Positions 51,047-62,532 of a DNA stretch of 64,000 nt are shown piece after piece; within the stretch, counting starts at the first letter, position 1, and every line of letters begins with the position of its first letter. Position numbers and translations under genes: made by a program. The notes under the pieces were generated by a model, which saw only the letters and a list, made by a program, of their open reading frames with translations, was not told the origin of the DNA and ran no database searches. Origin of the DNA: Lysobacteraceae bacterium (GTDB lineage Bacteria > Pseudomonadota > Gammaproteobacteria > Xanthomonadales > Rhodanobacteraceae); assembly GCA_004143945.1 (NCBI GenBank), contig SEHB01000005.1:1-64000 (forward strand). The letters are read 5' to 3'.

Positions 51047-51787
51047 TCAGCGCTGCAGCGCGGCGACCTCGCCCGCCTCGAGCAGGCGCCAGCCGCCCTT
51101 CGCGAGGGTCCCGAGCGCGACGTCGCCGATCGCGACACGCACCAGCCGCAACACGCCGAGGTCGAGCAGCGCGAGGATGCGACGAATCTGCCGATTGCGG
51201 CCTTCGGCGAGCACGATTTCGAGCCAGGCGTGCTTGCCGCCGCGCCGCAGCTCACGCACCGACTCGACGGCAAGATGCTCGCCCGCGTCGTCCACGCCCG
51301 CGCGCATGCGCGCCAGCAGTGCGTCGTCGGGCAATCCGTCGACCTGCACGTGGTAGGTCTTGTGAACATGCGTGTCGGGCGCCGTCACGGCCGCCGCCCA
51401 CGCGGTGTCGTTGGTGAACAGCAGCAGGCCTTCGCTGGCCTTGTCCAGCCGACCGACCGGCGCGAGCCACGGCAGGCCCGCAGCTTCGAGCAATGCGTAC
51501 ACCGTGTCGCGACCGCGTTCGTCGGACGTGGTGGTGACGTAGCCGCGTGGCTTGTTGAGCGCGAGATACGTGAACTCCCGCGCGGCGAGCGGCGTGCCGT
51601 CGAGCGTGATGCGTTCGCGCGACGCGTCGGTGGGTCGCTCGGCATCGTGTTGCGTGCGTCCGTCCACCGCGATGCGTCCCTCGGCGACCCAGCGCGCGGC
51701 CTGCGTGCGCGACGCGATGCCGAGCTTGGAGATCACGCGCGCGAGCCCGTGGCGCGGCGCGGGCCTCGTGCGCACGGGAGGTCGCAC
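51047..51787 (-). CDS. RsuA/RluB-family pseudouridine synthase
   Basis: A 246-residue rRNA-modifying enzyme. An N-terminal S4 RNA-binding domain is visible in RVISKLGIASRTQAARWVAE. The catalytic motif is PVGRLDKASEGLLLFTND with the essential Asp. KTYHVQVDGLPDD and AEGRNRQIRRILALLDL complete the family pattern. The S4 domain rules out RluE; RsuA, RluB or RluF cannot be separated here. The start chosen is GTG at 51787, one base after the acyP stop; other in-frame starts lie inside acyP. Confidence 0.88.
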   Translation of the reverse strand: MRPPVRTRPAPRHGLARVISKLGIASRTQAARWVAEGRIAVDGRTQHDAERPTDASRERITLDGTPLAAREFTYLALNKPRGYVTTTSDERGRDTVYALLEAAGLPWLAPVGRLDKASEGLLLFTNDTAWAAAVTAPDTHVHKTYHVQVDGLPDDALLARMRAGVDDAGEHLAVESVRELRRGGKHAWLEIVLAEGRNRQIRRILALLDLGVLRLVRVAIGDVALGTLAKGGWRLLEAGEVAALQR

Positions 51788-51788
51788 G

Positions 51789-52055
51789 TCAGCGACGCTC
51801 GAAGCCGCGGATCGCGCGCTCGGCGATCTCCTCGCGCGTGACGCGATCGACGCGCGCCGCAGGTGGTCCGACTCGCAGCCACTCGGCGAGCGCGTCGAGT
51901 GCCGGCGCATCGCCCTCGGCCACGACCTCCACGCGCCCGTCCTCGAGGTTGCGCGCATGGCCGCGAAGCCCGAGATCGAGTGCGCGCGCCTGCGTGGCTG
52001 CACGGAAGAACACGCCCTGCACGAGTCCGCCGACGAGGAAGCGTGCGGCCGGCAT
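51789..52055 (-). CDS. acyP: Acylphosphatase
   Basis: An 88-residue enzyme hydrolysing acyl phosphates. The signature LVGGLVQGVFFRAATQARA carries the catalytic Arg, and GLRGHARNLEDGRVEVVAEG carries the catalytic Asn. It sits two bases after the thioredoxin gene and one base before the pseudouridine synthase, within a tightly packed operon. Confidence 0.94.
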   Translation of the reverse strand: MPAARFLVGGLVQGVFFRAATQARALDLGLRGHARNLEDGRVEVVAEGDAPALDALAEWLRVGPPAARVDRVTREEIAERAIRGFERR

Positions 52056-52057
52056 CG

Positions 52058-54938
<2,881 letters not shown>

Positions 54939-55124
54939 TGCGCGTTGCAGCGCGGGCAGCAACCGCGCCACACGCGTCCGCTCGCCCCTCGGCGCCGGTC
55001 GAAACGTGCAGCCGAAGGACGCGCTCGCGACGGCATCCGGGCGCAGCGGCGCTTGACTACGCGGAGATTCGCCCGCTGCGCCGGCGCGAACCGACCCTGC
55101 TGCGCCAGCGCCGTGCGCCCGGCC

Positions 55125-56075
55125 TCATGCCCCTCCACACTGCTCGTGCTTCTGCCGCACCGCGCCGGGCAGCCGCTCGGCGAGGAACTCGACGAGCGCG
55201 CGCACGCCGGGCAACTGGCCGCGCCGGCTCGGATAGACGAAGTGCATCGTGCCCTGCGGCGCGTTCCAGCCCGGCAGCACGACTTCGAGCTCGCCGCGCG
55301 CGATCGACGGCGCGCAAACGAATTCCGGCAGCATCGCGACGCCCTGCGAACGGAGCGCGGCTTCGTGCAGCACCGCGAAGTCGCCGCAGATCAGGCGTGC
55401 CTGCATCTCGACGCTGACGCGGTTCGCATCGCCATCGTGGAGTTCGAGCAGTTGCGCGCCGTCGTGCTCGAGCATCGACAGCAGCGGCAGCCGCTCGAGC
55501 GCCTGCGGCTGCTCGGGTCGTCCGTGCGCCTCGAGGAAGGCCGGGCTCGCGACCAGCAGCACGCGCGAGTAGCCGAACGTGCGCAGGACCAGCGAGGTGT
55601 CGGTATCGAGTTTCTCGCGCACGCGCAGCGCGAGGTCGATGCCTTCGCCGATCAGGTCGACGCGGCGGTTGTTCGCGAGCACGCGCACCTGCACTTTCGG
55701 GTACGCGGCAAGGAAGTCCGGCAGCACGTGCGCGACGATCGTCTGCGCGAGCGACACCGGGCAACTCATGCGCACGATCCCGCGTGGCTCCGCGCGCAGT
55801 TCGTCGACGACGTCCTGCGCGGCCTGCGCCTCCTCGAGCGCGGCGCGGCAATGCGCGTAGAAGCGCTCGCCGATCTCGGTGACCGCGAAGCGCCGCGTGG
55901 TCCGCTGCAGCAGGCGCACGCCGAGGCGCTCCTCGAGTTGCGCGATGCGCTTGCTGAGCCGCGATTTCGGCACGCCGAGCGCGCGCCCCGCGGCCGAGAA
56001 CCCCTTGTGTTCGACCACCGCGACGAAGAACCGCAGGTCGTTGAGGTCGTGCAGCGCGCCCTGGGCCGAATGCAT
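55125..56075 (-). CDS. LysR-family transcriptional regulator
   Basis: A 316-residue regulator. The N-terminal winged helix-turn-helix runs LNDLRFFVAVVEHKGFSAAG, ALGVPKSRLSKRIAQLEERL. A periplasmic-binding-like effector domain follows from about residue 95 (GIVRMSCPVSLAQTIVAHVL). Its gene is divergent from azoR with 117 bases between the starts, the standard LysR arrangement, so it probably controls azoR and itself in response to a quinone-like or aromatic compound. The effector is not readable from sequence. Confidence 0.92.
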   Translation of the reverse strand: MHSAQGALHDLNDLRFFVAVVEHKGFSAAGRALGVPKSRLSKRIAQLEERLGVRLLQRTTRRFAVTEIGERFYAHCRAALEEAQAAQDVVDELRAEPRGIVRMSCPVSLAQTIVAHVLPDFLAAYPKVQVRVLANNRRVDLIGEGIDLALRVREKLDTDTSLVLRTFGYSRVLLVASPAFLEAHGRPEQPQALERLPLLSMLEHDGAQLLELHDGDANRVSVEMQARLICGDFAVLHEAALRSQGVAMLPEFVCAPSIARGELEVVLPGWNAPQGTMHFVYPSRRGQLPGVRALVEFLAERLPGAVRQKHEQCGGA

Positions 56076-56192
56076 GATCGTTTCCCGTGGTGAACGTTTC
56101 GTCGCGATTCTCGGGTCTTATCCGATGATTGTCCACGCCCTATCGTGGTTCCTCGCAGGAGGCGCTTTCGCCCCCGACCGGAGAACACCGCG

Positions 56193-56774
56193 ATGAACCT
56201 GTTGCATGTCGATTCGAGCGCGCTCGGCGCGCATTCGGTTTCACGCGAACTCAGCCGCGAAGTCACGGACTCGCTGCTGCGTGCGCACCCGCACGCGAAA
56301 CGCGTCTATCGCGACCTCGCCGCCGATCCGCTGCCGCACTGGGCGCCTGCGCCCGATGCCGCGCAACCCGCCGAGCGCAGCGGCAGCGAGGCGCTCGACG
56401 AGTTCCTCGCCGCGGACATCGTCGTGGTCGGCGCGCCGATGTACAACTTCTCGATCCCGAGCACGCTCAAGGCCTGGATCGACCGCCTCGCCGTGCCGGG
56501 CAAGACGTTCCGCTATACGGCCGAAGGTCCCGAGGGCCTTGCGCGCGGCAAGCGCATCGTGATCGTGTCGTCGCGCGGCGGTATCTACAGCGAGGGTCCT
56601 GCCGCGCCGATGGATTTCCAGGAAGCCTACCTGCGCACGGTGTTCGGGTTCTTCGGCATCGAAGACATCCGCATCGTGCGGGCTGAAGGCGTCAACCTCG
56701 GACCCGAGCACAAGCAGCAGGCGATCACGCGGGCGCTCGCGTCGATCCGCGAACGCGAGGCGCTCGCGGCCTGA
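56193..56774 (+). CDS. azoR: FMN-dependent NADH-azoreductase
   Basis: A 193-residue flavodoxin-fold enzyme reducing azo dyes and quinones with NADH. MNLLHVDSSALGAHSVSREL is the FMN loop. VVGAPMYNFSIPSTLKAWID and VIVSSRGGIYSEGP are diagnostic AzoR motifs. The sequence GAGGCGCTTTCGCCCCC about 35 bases upstream is palindromic and resembles family D, and GGAGA lies ten bases before the ATG. The stop codon is the start of a perfect 11-bp hairpin. Confidence 0.94.
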   Translation: MNLLHVDSSALGAHSVSRELSREVTDSLLRAHPHAKRVYRDLAADPLPHWAPAPDAAQPAERSGSEALDEFLAADIVVVGAPMYNFSIPSTLKAWIDRLAVPGKTFRYTAEGPEGLARGKRIVIVSSRGGIYSEGPAAPMDFQEAYLRTVFGFFGIEDIRIVRAEGVNLGPEHKQQAITRALASIREREALAA

Positions 56775-56799
56775 GCGAACGCCGGCGCGCGTTCGCTCA
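56772..56799. other. Perfect 11-bp hairpin over the azoR stop codon
   Basis: TGAGCGAACGC (56772-56782) pairs with GCGTTCGCTCA (56789-56799) around CGGCGC. The first three bases are the azoR stop. It is followed by AAAAAG on the plus strand instead of a T run, so it is not a canonical terminator; it may protect the mRNA end or pause polymerase. Confidence 0.55.
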
Positions 56800-56802
56800 A
56801 AA

Positions 56803-56941
56803 AGAGCTCGGGGCTGAAGCCCCTCCCACACCAGCGGGCTTCGGCGTTGTCGGCGCCGTCGAGGCGGAGGTCGATGTCTTGTGGGAGGGACTTCAGTCCC
56901 GATGGATCGTCCGAAGAGCTCGGGGCTGAAACCCCTCCCAC
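56803..56941. repeat. Three family D palindromes between azoR and the M1 aminopeptidase
   Basis: Copies at about 56803-56830 (AGAGCTCGGGGCTGAAGCCC), 56876-56903 (GTGGGAGGGACTTCAGTCCC) and 56915-56941 (AGAGCTCGGGGCTGAAACCC) alternate in orientation. They fill most of the gap between two convergent genes. Confidence 0.82.
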
Positions 56942-56968
56942 GCCAGCGGGCTTCAGCGTTGCCGGTGC

Positions 56969-59644
56969 CTACGGGTTGGATTGCGTGGCGAGCCATTCGG
57001 CGAGGGGCTTGCGCTCGACGTGGCTGCGCAACGCACCGCACTGGCGCATGCGCTCGAGCGTCTGGCCGAGTCCGCGGTCGCCGCCGGCGAGTCCTTCGAT
57101 GCGCGGCGCGAAGAACGTCGACACGCGTTCGGCATCGGCATCGCCGCAACGGCCTTCGGCGAACGTGCGCGGCATCCAGGCCTGCGCGAACGGCGAGAGC
57201 CGCGCGCGATACGCTTCGTAGTGGCGCGTCATCCATTGCCATGCGGCCGTCCGGTTCTCGGGCTCGTCGAGCTGCGCGCCGTACAGGCGCGACATCTCGC
57301 CAACCTGCACCGCGCGCGTCAGACCGTAGTTGCGCGCGCGCTCGCCGAGCGCGGCATCGCGCGTCGCGCCGATGCCGGCCAGCAGCGCGTACCGCCGCGT
57401 GGTGTCGCGCTGCGCCTCGAATGCGGACAGCGCGGCATCGAACGCCTCCGCGCCGCCGTCCTGCACCGCGACCTTGAGTGAGGTCGACAGCAGGTCGGCG
57501 TCCGCGCGTGACAGGTCGGCCTTGCCGCCGTCGAGGCCGAGCGCAGCGCGTCCCTGCGCGCCGAGCTGCGTTCGCGACGACGGATCGCGCAGTTTGATCG
57601 CGAGGAAATCGGCGAGGCGCGTGCGCAGCGCGGTCGTGGTGCCTGGCTCGTCGGCCACACGACGCCAGCCGAGTTGCCGCAGGCGCGGTGCATAGAGGCG
57701 CGCCGCCCACGCATCGAGCGCGGGACGAAGACCGGCGTCGGCGACGTGCTCGCGGATCCACGCGAAATCGTCGAGCAGCGCGGTCGCGACCTGCGGCATG
57801 TCCGACCCCGCGAGCGCAGGCATCGCCTCGAGCAGCGTCGCCGGCGGCAGCGTGCCGCGCCGGAACGCGGCCGACAGCGCATCGGCGAACACGATCTGCT
57901 CGGCCGGCGACAGCGACGGTGTCGCCGCGGCGAGCTTGGCGAACTCCGCCTGCGCGAGCGCGAAACGGTAGTACCCGCGCGCATCGGCGTTCGGCAGGAC
58001 CCAGTCCGGGCACGCGCCCTCGATCCGGAACGCCTGCCGCGGCTGCTCGAGCAGCACGCATTGCGTGTCGCTGCGCGCGCCGCGACCGAAGCGCGCGCAG
58101 AACGGCACGCGCCACGACGCCTCGTCCTTCGACATCACGCCCTGCGGCAGGTAGCGCGCTTGCGCGAGCTGCATCGAAGCCGTGCCGCCCTCGCAGGCCA
58201 TGTCGACCTCGATCATCGGCACGCCGGGCTGGTCGAGGAAGCTGCGCATCGCCTGCGCGAACGCCTCGCCCTTGCCGCTGGCCTCGGCCAGCGTCGCGAT
58301 GAGGTCATCCGAACTTCCGCTGCCGAACGCGCGACGCGCGAGGTAGGCGCGCATGCCCGAGCGGAAGCGTTCCTCGCCGACCCAGCGTTCGAACATCGCG
58401 AGCACCGCGGCGCCCTTCTGGTAGGTGATCGTGTCGAACGCGGTCACGATGTCGCCCTCGCCGCGGATCGGCTGGCGTACCTTGCGGGCGCTCAGCAGGC
58501 TGTCGTTCGCCATCGCCGCGAGGCGACCTTCGAGTGCCTCGAGGTCGGCGTGGTATTCGGGCTTGAGCGCCGCGGTCGTTTTCGCCTGCGCCCAGGTCGC
58601 GTAGGCCTCGTTGAGCCAGATGTCGTCCCACCAGGGCACGGTGACGAGGTTGCCGTACCACTGGTGCGCGATCTCGTGCGCCTGGATGTTGAACACCGCG
58701 CGGTAGCGGTCGGCCGGCGAGTCCGGCCCGATCAGCAGCAACGCATCGCGGTAGACGATGAGCCCCGCGTTCTCCATTGCGCCGGCCGAGAAGTCCGATG
58801 CGCCGAGCAGGTCGAGCTTGTCGAACGGATACGGCTGCGCGGTGTACTGCTCGAGGAACGCGACGATCGGCGGCGCGGTCTCGAGCGCCCAGCCGAGACG
58901 CTCGCGGCTGCCGCGCGGGCCGATCCCGCGCAGCGGCACGGCGTGCTTGCGGACCGCGTTCGACGCGATCGGCGTGCCTTCGACGACGTCCCAGGGACCC
59001 ACCGCGAAGGCGACGAGGTATGTGGGCAACGGCTGCGTCGCGGCGAAGTCGAGCGTCTTCCACTTGCCGTCGGCCGAACGCGATTCGCGCAGCTGGCGCG
59101 TGTTCGCGACCGCGACGTCCTGCGCGGGTACCGTGAGGCGCAGCTCGAACGGCGTCTTGAAGCGCGGCTCGTCGAAGCCGGGGAACGCGTTGCGCGCGCT
59201 GATCGGCTCCATCTGCGTGACCGCGTACGCATCGTCGCCGACCACGACCTTGTAGAGGCCTTCGAGCTGCGTGTTGAACGGCGCGTCGTAATCGATCGCG
59301 ACCCGCAGCGTTTGCGCCGGAAGCGCGCGCGCGAACCGCAGCTCGAGCACGCCCGCGGGGTCGTGCTGCGTGATGCGCGTTTCGACCGCCTGGCCCGCGG
59401 CATCGGTGACGACGACGCGCCGGATCTCGAGTGCGCGCGCATGCAACCAGACGACGTCGCTTGCACGCGCGAGTTCCACGCGGATGCGCGCCTCGCCCGC
59501 GAAGCGCTCGCTGCGCGGGTCGATCGTCAGGTGCAGCGCGTAGTGTTCGGGCTCGATGCCCTCGGGCAACTTCCCGGTCGGGACGGCCGCGGATGCAACG
59601 CCGCATGCGGTGAACAACAGGATCGCGACGATGCGCGGCAGCAT
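56969..59644 (-). CDS. Exported M1-family aminopeptidase
   Basis: An 891-residue zinc aminopeptidase. The signal peptide covers about 1-19 (ACGVASAA). The substrate motif is SAGAMENAGLIVY. The zinc site is IQAHEIAHQWYGNLVTVPWW with the third ligand in WLNEAYATWAQ, and the catalytic Tyr is in TITYQKGAAVLAMFERWVG. The C-terminal ERAP1-like helical domain is present, so the length is normal for the aminopeptidase N group. The start at 59644 was preferred to an upstream extension of 86 codons because it begins at the signal peptide. It acts on periplasmic or external peptides, complementing the M3 peptidase at 48748. Confidence 0.94.
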   Translation of the reverse strand: MLPRIVAILLFTACGVASAAVPTGKLPEGIEPEHYALHLTIDPRSERFAGEARIRVELARASDVVWLHARALEIRRVVVTDAAGQAVETRITQHDPAGVLELRFARALPAQTLRVAIDYDAPFNTQLEGLYKVVVGDDAYAVTQMEPISARNAFPGFDEPRFKTPFELRLTVPAQDVAVANTRQLRESRSADGKWKTLDFAATQPLPTYLVAFAVGPWDVVEGTPIASNAVRKHAVPLRGIGPRGSRERLGWALETAPPIVAFLEQYTAQPYPFDKLDLLGASDFSAGAMENAGLIVYRDALLLIGPDSPADRYRAVFNIQAHEIAHQWYGNLVTVPWWDDIWLNEAYATWAQAKTTAALKPEYHADLEALEGRLAAMANDSLLSARKVRQPIRGEGDIVTAFDTITYQKGAAVLAMFERWVGEERFRSGMRAYLARRAFGSGSSDDLIATLAEASGKGEAFAQAMRSFLDQPGVPMIEVDMACEGGTASMQLAQARYLPQGVMSKDEASWRVPFCARFGRGARSDTQCVLLEQPRQAFRIEGACPDWVLPNADARGYYRFALAQAEFAKLAAATPSLSPAEQIVFADALSAAFRRGTLPPATLLEAMPALAGSDMPQVATALLDDFAWIREHVADAGLRPALDAWAARLYAPRLRQLGWRRVADEPGTTTALRTRLADFLAIKLRDPSSRTQLGAQGRAALGLDGGKADLSRADADLLSTSLKVAVQDGGAEAFDAALSAFEAQRDTTRRYALLAGIGATRDAALGERARNYGLTRAVQVGEMSRLYGAQLDEPENRTAAWQWMTRHYEAYRARLSPFAQAWMPRTFAEGRCGDADAERVSTFFAPRIEGLAGGDRGLGQTLERMRQCGALRSHVERKPLAEWLATQSNP

Positions 59645-59863
59645 GGACCTTGCCCTCGGTGGCCAGCGCCCAAGATGACCATGGGACGTGCGCATGCACA
59701 AGGGGACGATCGGTCGCGGGGATTCCGGGCCGGGCAACCCGCACGCGACTTCGACTTTGCGGGCGACGCGCAGCGGCTCATGCGGAAACGCGCCTCGCCG
59801 TCGCTTGCGCGGCGGGAACCGCGCGAAGATCAACAGCGGCCCCCTTCTGCCCCTGCGGGGCAT

Positions 59864-60009
59864 CTTCCCCCGCAAGCGGGGGAAGCAGACGGTTTCCACC
59901 ACGAGCTGCGGCAGAAGGTTTCCCTTCTCCCGCTGGCGGGAGAAGGTGCCGCGCAGCGGCGGATGAGGGCAGCTCTTGATCTTCGCCCATCATCCCCCGC
60001 ACGCGGGGG
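59864..60009. repeat. Three GC-rich hairpins with 2-base loops (family F)
   Basis: Perfect hairpins lie at 59864-59885 (CTTCCCCCGC / GCGGGGGAAG), 59923-59946 (CCTTCTCCCGC / GCGGGAGAAGG) and 59994-60009 (CCCCCGC / GCGGGGG), each with a 2-base loop. The text GCGCAGCGGCGGATGAGGG follows the second. They occupy the 383-base gap between the ahpD end and the M1 aminopeptidase start. The remainder, 59645-59863, shows no gene or clear site. Confidence 0.8.
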
Positions 60010-60027
60010 AGGGTCGAAACGCGTGCG

Positions 60028-60588
60028 TCAGGCCGCCTCGGCCAGCGCGGGTGCCGCGGCCGTCGCCTGCTCCGCGGTCACCGCGACCGCGTGCACGACC
60101 GCCGCGATGCGCGCGGCGCTCTGGATCGCCTGCGCGGCGACGCCATGCTTCTGCAGCGTCTTCTCGTGCGATTCCATGCACATGCCGCAGCCGTTGATCG
60201 CGGATGCCGCGAGCGACGCGAGTTCGAAATCGATCTTCTCGCAACCGGGGTTGGACATCACGTTCATGCGCAGGCCCGCGCGCATCGTCGCGTATTCCGG
60301 ATTGCCCACCAGGTGAGTGAAGCGGTAGTAGATGTTGTTCATCGCCATGATCGCGGCTGCCGTGCGCGCGCCGTTCGCTTCGGCTTCGCTGAGCGTGCCG
60401 GCGGTGTGCTGCACGATCGCCGCGGTCAGCGGCGCGTGGCGCGAAGCGATCGCGCTCGTCAGCGCGATGATTGCGACCTGCTTGGCGGTGAGGCCCGGTG
60501 CACCGGACTCGGACAGGACGGAATCGAGGTTCAGTCGCAGGTCCTTCGCGTAGTCGGGCAGGCTGCCCTTGATCTGTTCGAGTGTCAT
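60028..60588 (-). CDS. ahpD: Alkyl hydroperoxide reductase AhpD-type carboxymuconolactone decarboxylase-like protein
   Basis: A 186-residue all-helical protein. The redox and catalytic pair is NGCGMCMESHEKTLQKHG, the AhpD CxxC motif with the downstream Glu/His. The N-terminal MTLEQIKGSLPDYAKDLRLN matches AhpD. In mycobacteria AhpD links AhpC to lipoamide-dependent NADH oxidation. The start MTLEQ has GGAGC upstream. It lies 196 bases downstream of ahpC on the same strand, and no ahpF is present. Confidence 0.93.
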   Translation of the reverse strand: MTLEQIKGSLPDYAKDLRLNLDSVLSESGAPGLTAKQVAIIALTSAIASRHAPLTAAIVQHTAGTLSEAEANGARTAAAIMAMNNIYYRFTHLVGNPEYATMRAGLRMNVMSNPGCEKIDFELASLAASAINGCGMCMESHEKTLQKHGVAAQAIQSAARIAAVVHAVAVTAEQATAAAPALAEAA

Positions 60589-60784
60589 GTCGGCTCCTGC
60601 GGCGCGGCCGCCCTTGGGGCGGCGCGCCATCGAATAGGTGGGCGGCGGCTGCGGGGGTGCCGCCGCCCGGGTCGGCATCGCCAGGGAGGGAGGACGATGC
60701 CTGACGGGAACCGGACGGCGCGTCGCCGTCCGGATCAGGTGCGGTCCGCACGCCCGCGCAGGCGGGTCGTGCGCGACCGATGGG

Positions 60785-61327
60785 TCACGCGACCTTGAGC
60801 GTCTCTTCGCCCTTGCTCCAGTTGCACGGGCAGAGCTCGTCGGTCTGCAGCGCGTCGAGCACGCGCAGGACTTCCTGCGGATTGCGGCCGACGCTGCCGT
60901 CGGTGACGTAGACGAAGCGGATCACGCCTTCCGGATCGACGAGGAAGGTCGCGCGCTTGGCCACGCCTTCGTCGCCGTCGAGGATGCCGAGCTCGGTGCT
61001 CAGGCGCTTCGCGGTGTCGGCGAGCATCGGGAACGGCAGGTCGCGCAGGTCCTTGTGGTCGCGGCGCCACGCGAGGTGCACGAACTCGGTGTCCGTGCTC
61101 GCGGCGAGCACCTGGCAGTCGCGATCCGCGAACTGGGCGTTGAGATCGCCGAAGCCCTTGATCTCGGTCGGACACACGAACGTGAAGTCCTTCGGATAGA
61201 AGAACACGAGCAGCCACTTGCCCTTGTAGGTCTCGTTGTTGATCGTCGAGAACGCGGTGTCGAGGCTGTCGGTACCGACGGTGGCCTTGAGGTTGAAAGC
61301 CGGGAACTTGTCGCCGATGGTCAGCAT
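60785..61327 (-). CDS. ahpC: Alkyl hydroperoxide reductase C (peroxiredoxin)
   Basis: A 180-residue 2-Cys peroxiredoxin reducing H2O2 and organic peroxides. The peroxidatic Cys is in FFYPKDFTFVCPTEIKGFGD and the resolving Cys in DELCPCNWSKGEETLKV. ATFLVDPEGVIRFVYV is also typical. The start MLTIGDKFPAF at 61327 has AGGAG eight bases upstream; a GTG three codons earlier is less likely. It is divergent from oxyR across 167 bases. Confidence 0.96.
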   Translation of the reverse strand: MLTIGDKFPAFNLKATVGTDSLDTAFSTINNETYKGKWLLVFFYPKDFTFVCPTEIKGFGDLNAQFADRDCQVLAASTDTEFVHLAWRRDHKDLRDLPFPMLADTAKRLSTELGILDGDEGVAKRATFLVDPEGVIRFVYVTDGSVGRNPQEVLRVLDALQTDELCPCNWSKGEETLKVA

Positions 61328-61413
61328 GGAATGCACTCCTGGGTCGAGGGTTGGCGGAAAACGGAACAGGCTGGCGCCCGTGCGGCGCCGACGGAAGCCA
61401 GATTACGGCAAGG

Positions 61414-61470
61414 CCATAGATCAATCAAATCGATTGTTGATATGCGATTGATAGAGTGCTTCAATCGCGG
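61414..61470. promoter_or_regulatory. Candidate OxyR control region between ahpC and oxyR
   Basis: This AT-rich stretch stands out from the GC-rich surroundings. It contains ATAG at 61416 and 61451, the dyad CAATC / GATTG around 61422-61436, and a perfect 8-bp inverted repeat GCGATTGA (61444-61451) / TCAATCGC (61461-61468). OxyR binds ATAG-type spaced half-sites, and here the spacing does not match the ideal 10-11-base period throughout, so the exact site is uncertain. Confidence 0.5.
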
Positions 61471-61494
61471 AGTCGACCGCCGCGAGGATTCCGC

Positions 61495-62472
61495 ATGAAC
61501 CTGCGTGATCTCCAGTATCTGGTCGCGCTGGCCGAAAACAAGCATTTCGGCCGCGCCGCCGCCGCCAGTTTCGTGAGCCAGCCGACGCTCTCGACGCAGA
61601 TCCGCAAGCTCGAGGAAGAGCTCGGCGTCGCGCTCGTCGAACGTGCCCCGCGCAAGGTGCTGCTGACCGAGATCGGACGCGAAGTCGCGGCGCGCGCGCG
61701 CACGGTGCTGTCGGAGATCGACGAGATCCGCGCCGCCGCGCAGCGCACGCGTGATCCGGAATCGGGCACCGTGCGCCTCGGGATTTTCCCTACCCTGGGT
61801 CCCTACCTGCTGCCGCACGTGGTGGCACCGATCCGCCAGCGCTTTCCGCGACTGGAATTGTTGCTGACCGAAGAGAAGACCGAAGTCCTGCTGCGGATGC
61901 TGCGCGAAGGGCGCCTCGATGCCGCGATCCTCGCGTTGCCGCTGCACGAGGACCAGTTGCACCAGGAATTCCTGTTCGAGGAAGACTTCGTGCTCGCGGT
62001 GCCGCAGACGCATCCGCTCGCGGGTCGCCCTTCGCTGAAACTCGACGAACTTGCCGCGCACGACCTGCTGCTGCTCGAGGATGGTCATTGCCTGCGCGAC
62101 CAGGCGCTCGAGGTGTGCCAGATCGCCGGTGCAGGCGAACGCAGCGGCTTTCGCGCGACCAGTCTCGAAACGCTGCGCCAGATGGTCGCAGCGGGCGTCG
62201 GCATCACGTTGCTGCCGAGTCTCGCGGTGCAGCCGCCGGTGGCTACCTCCAGCGACATCCACCTCGTGCCGTTCCGCGGCAAGCCGCCGAGCCGGCGCAT
62301 CGGGATGGCCTGGCGCAAGAGCTCGGCGATCGCGCGTTTCCTGCGCGAGCTGGCCGCGGTCGTGAAGACCTTGCCGCCGCAACTGACACACCTCGCGCCG
62401 CCGGCGCCGGTCGCAGCCGGCAGGCCGTCGGCGCGCGCGAAAAGCGACACGTCCACCCCTGCCCGCGATTGA
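61495..62472 (+). CDS. oxyR: Hydrogen-peroxide sensor OxyR
   Basis: A 325-residue LysR-family regulator. The N-terminal helix-turn-helix is MNLRDLQYLVALAENKHFGR, AAAASFVSQPTLSTQIRKLE. The redox cysteines of OxyR are present in LLEDGHCLRDQALEVCQIAG, with eight residues between them as in E. coli. The effector domain ends FRGKPPSRRIGMAWRKSSA; a Pro/Ala-rich tail follows. It is divergent from ahpC, its expected main target. Confidence 0.96.
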   Translation: MNLRDLQYLVALAENKHFGRAAAASFVSQPTLSTQIRKLEEELGVALVERAPRKVLLTEIGREVAARARTVLSEIDEIRAAAQRTRDPESGTVRLGIFPTLGPYLLPHVVAPIRQRFPRLELLLTEEKTEVLLRMLREGRLDAAILALPLHEDQLHQEFLFEEDFVLAVPQTHPLAGRPSLKLDELAAHDLLLLEDGHCLRDQALEVCQIAGAGERSGFRATSLETLRQMVAAGVGITLLPSLAVQPPVATSSDIHLVPFRGKPPSRRIGMAWRKSSAIARFLRELAAVVKTLPPQLTHLAPPAPVAAGRPSARAKSDTSTPARD

Positions 62473-62532
62473 GAATGCACGCGCAATGGGCTACGGTGGG
62501 AACGATTTTTCCCAGCTCCCGCACGAGGCGAC

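Noticed and set aside
54939-55124. Small gene between DUF2069 and LysR
   Set aside because: Only Arg/Ala-rich frames without a ribosome site or recognisable sequence are present.
56772-56799. Rho-independent terminator for azoR
   Set aside because: The hairpin is followed by an A run, not T, on the azoR strand, so it was listed as a hairpin only.
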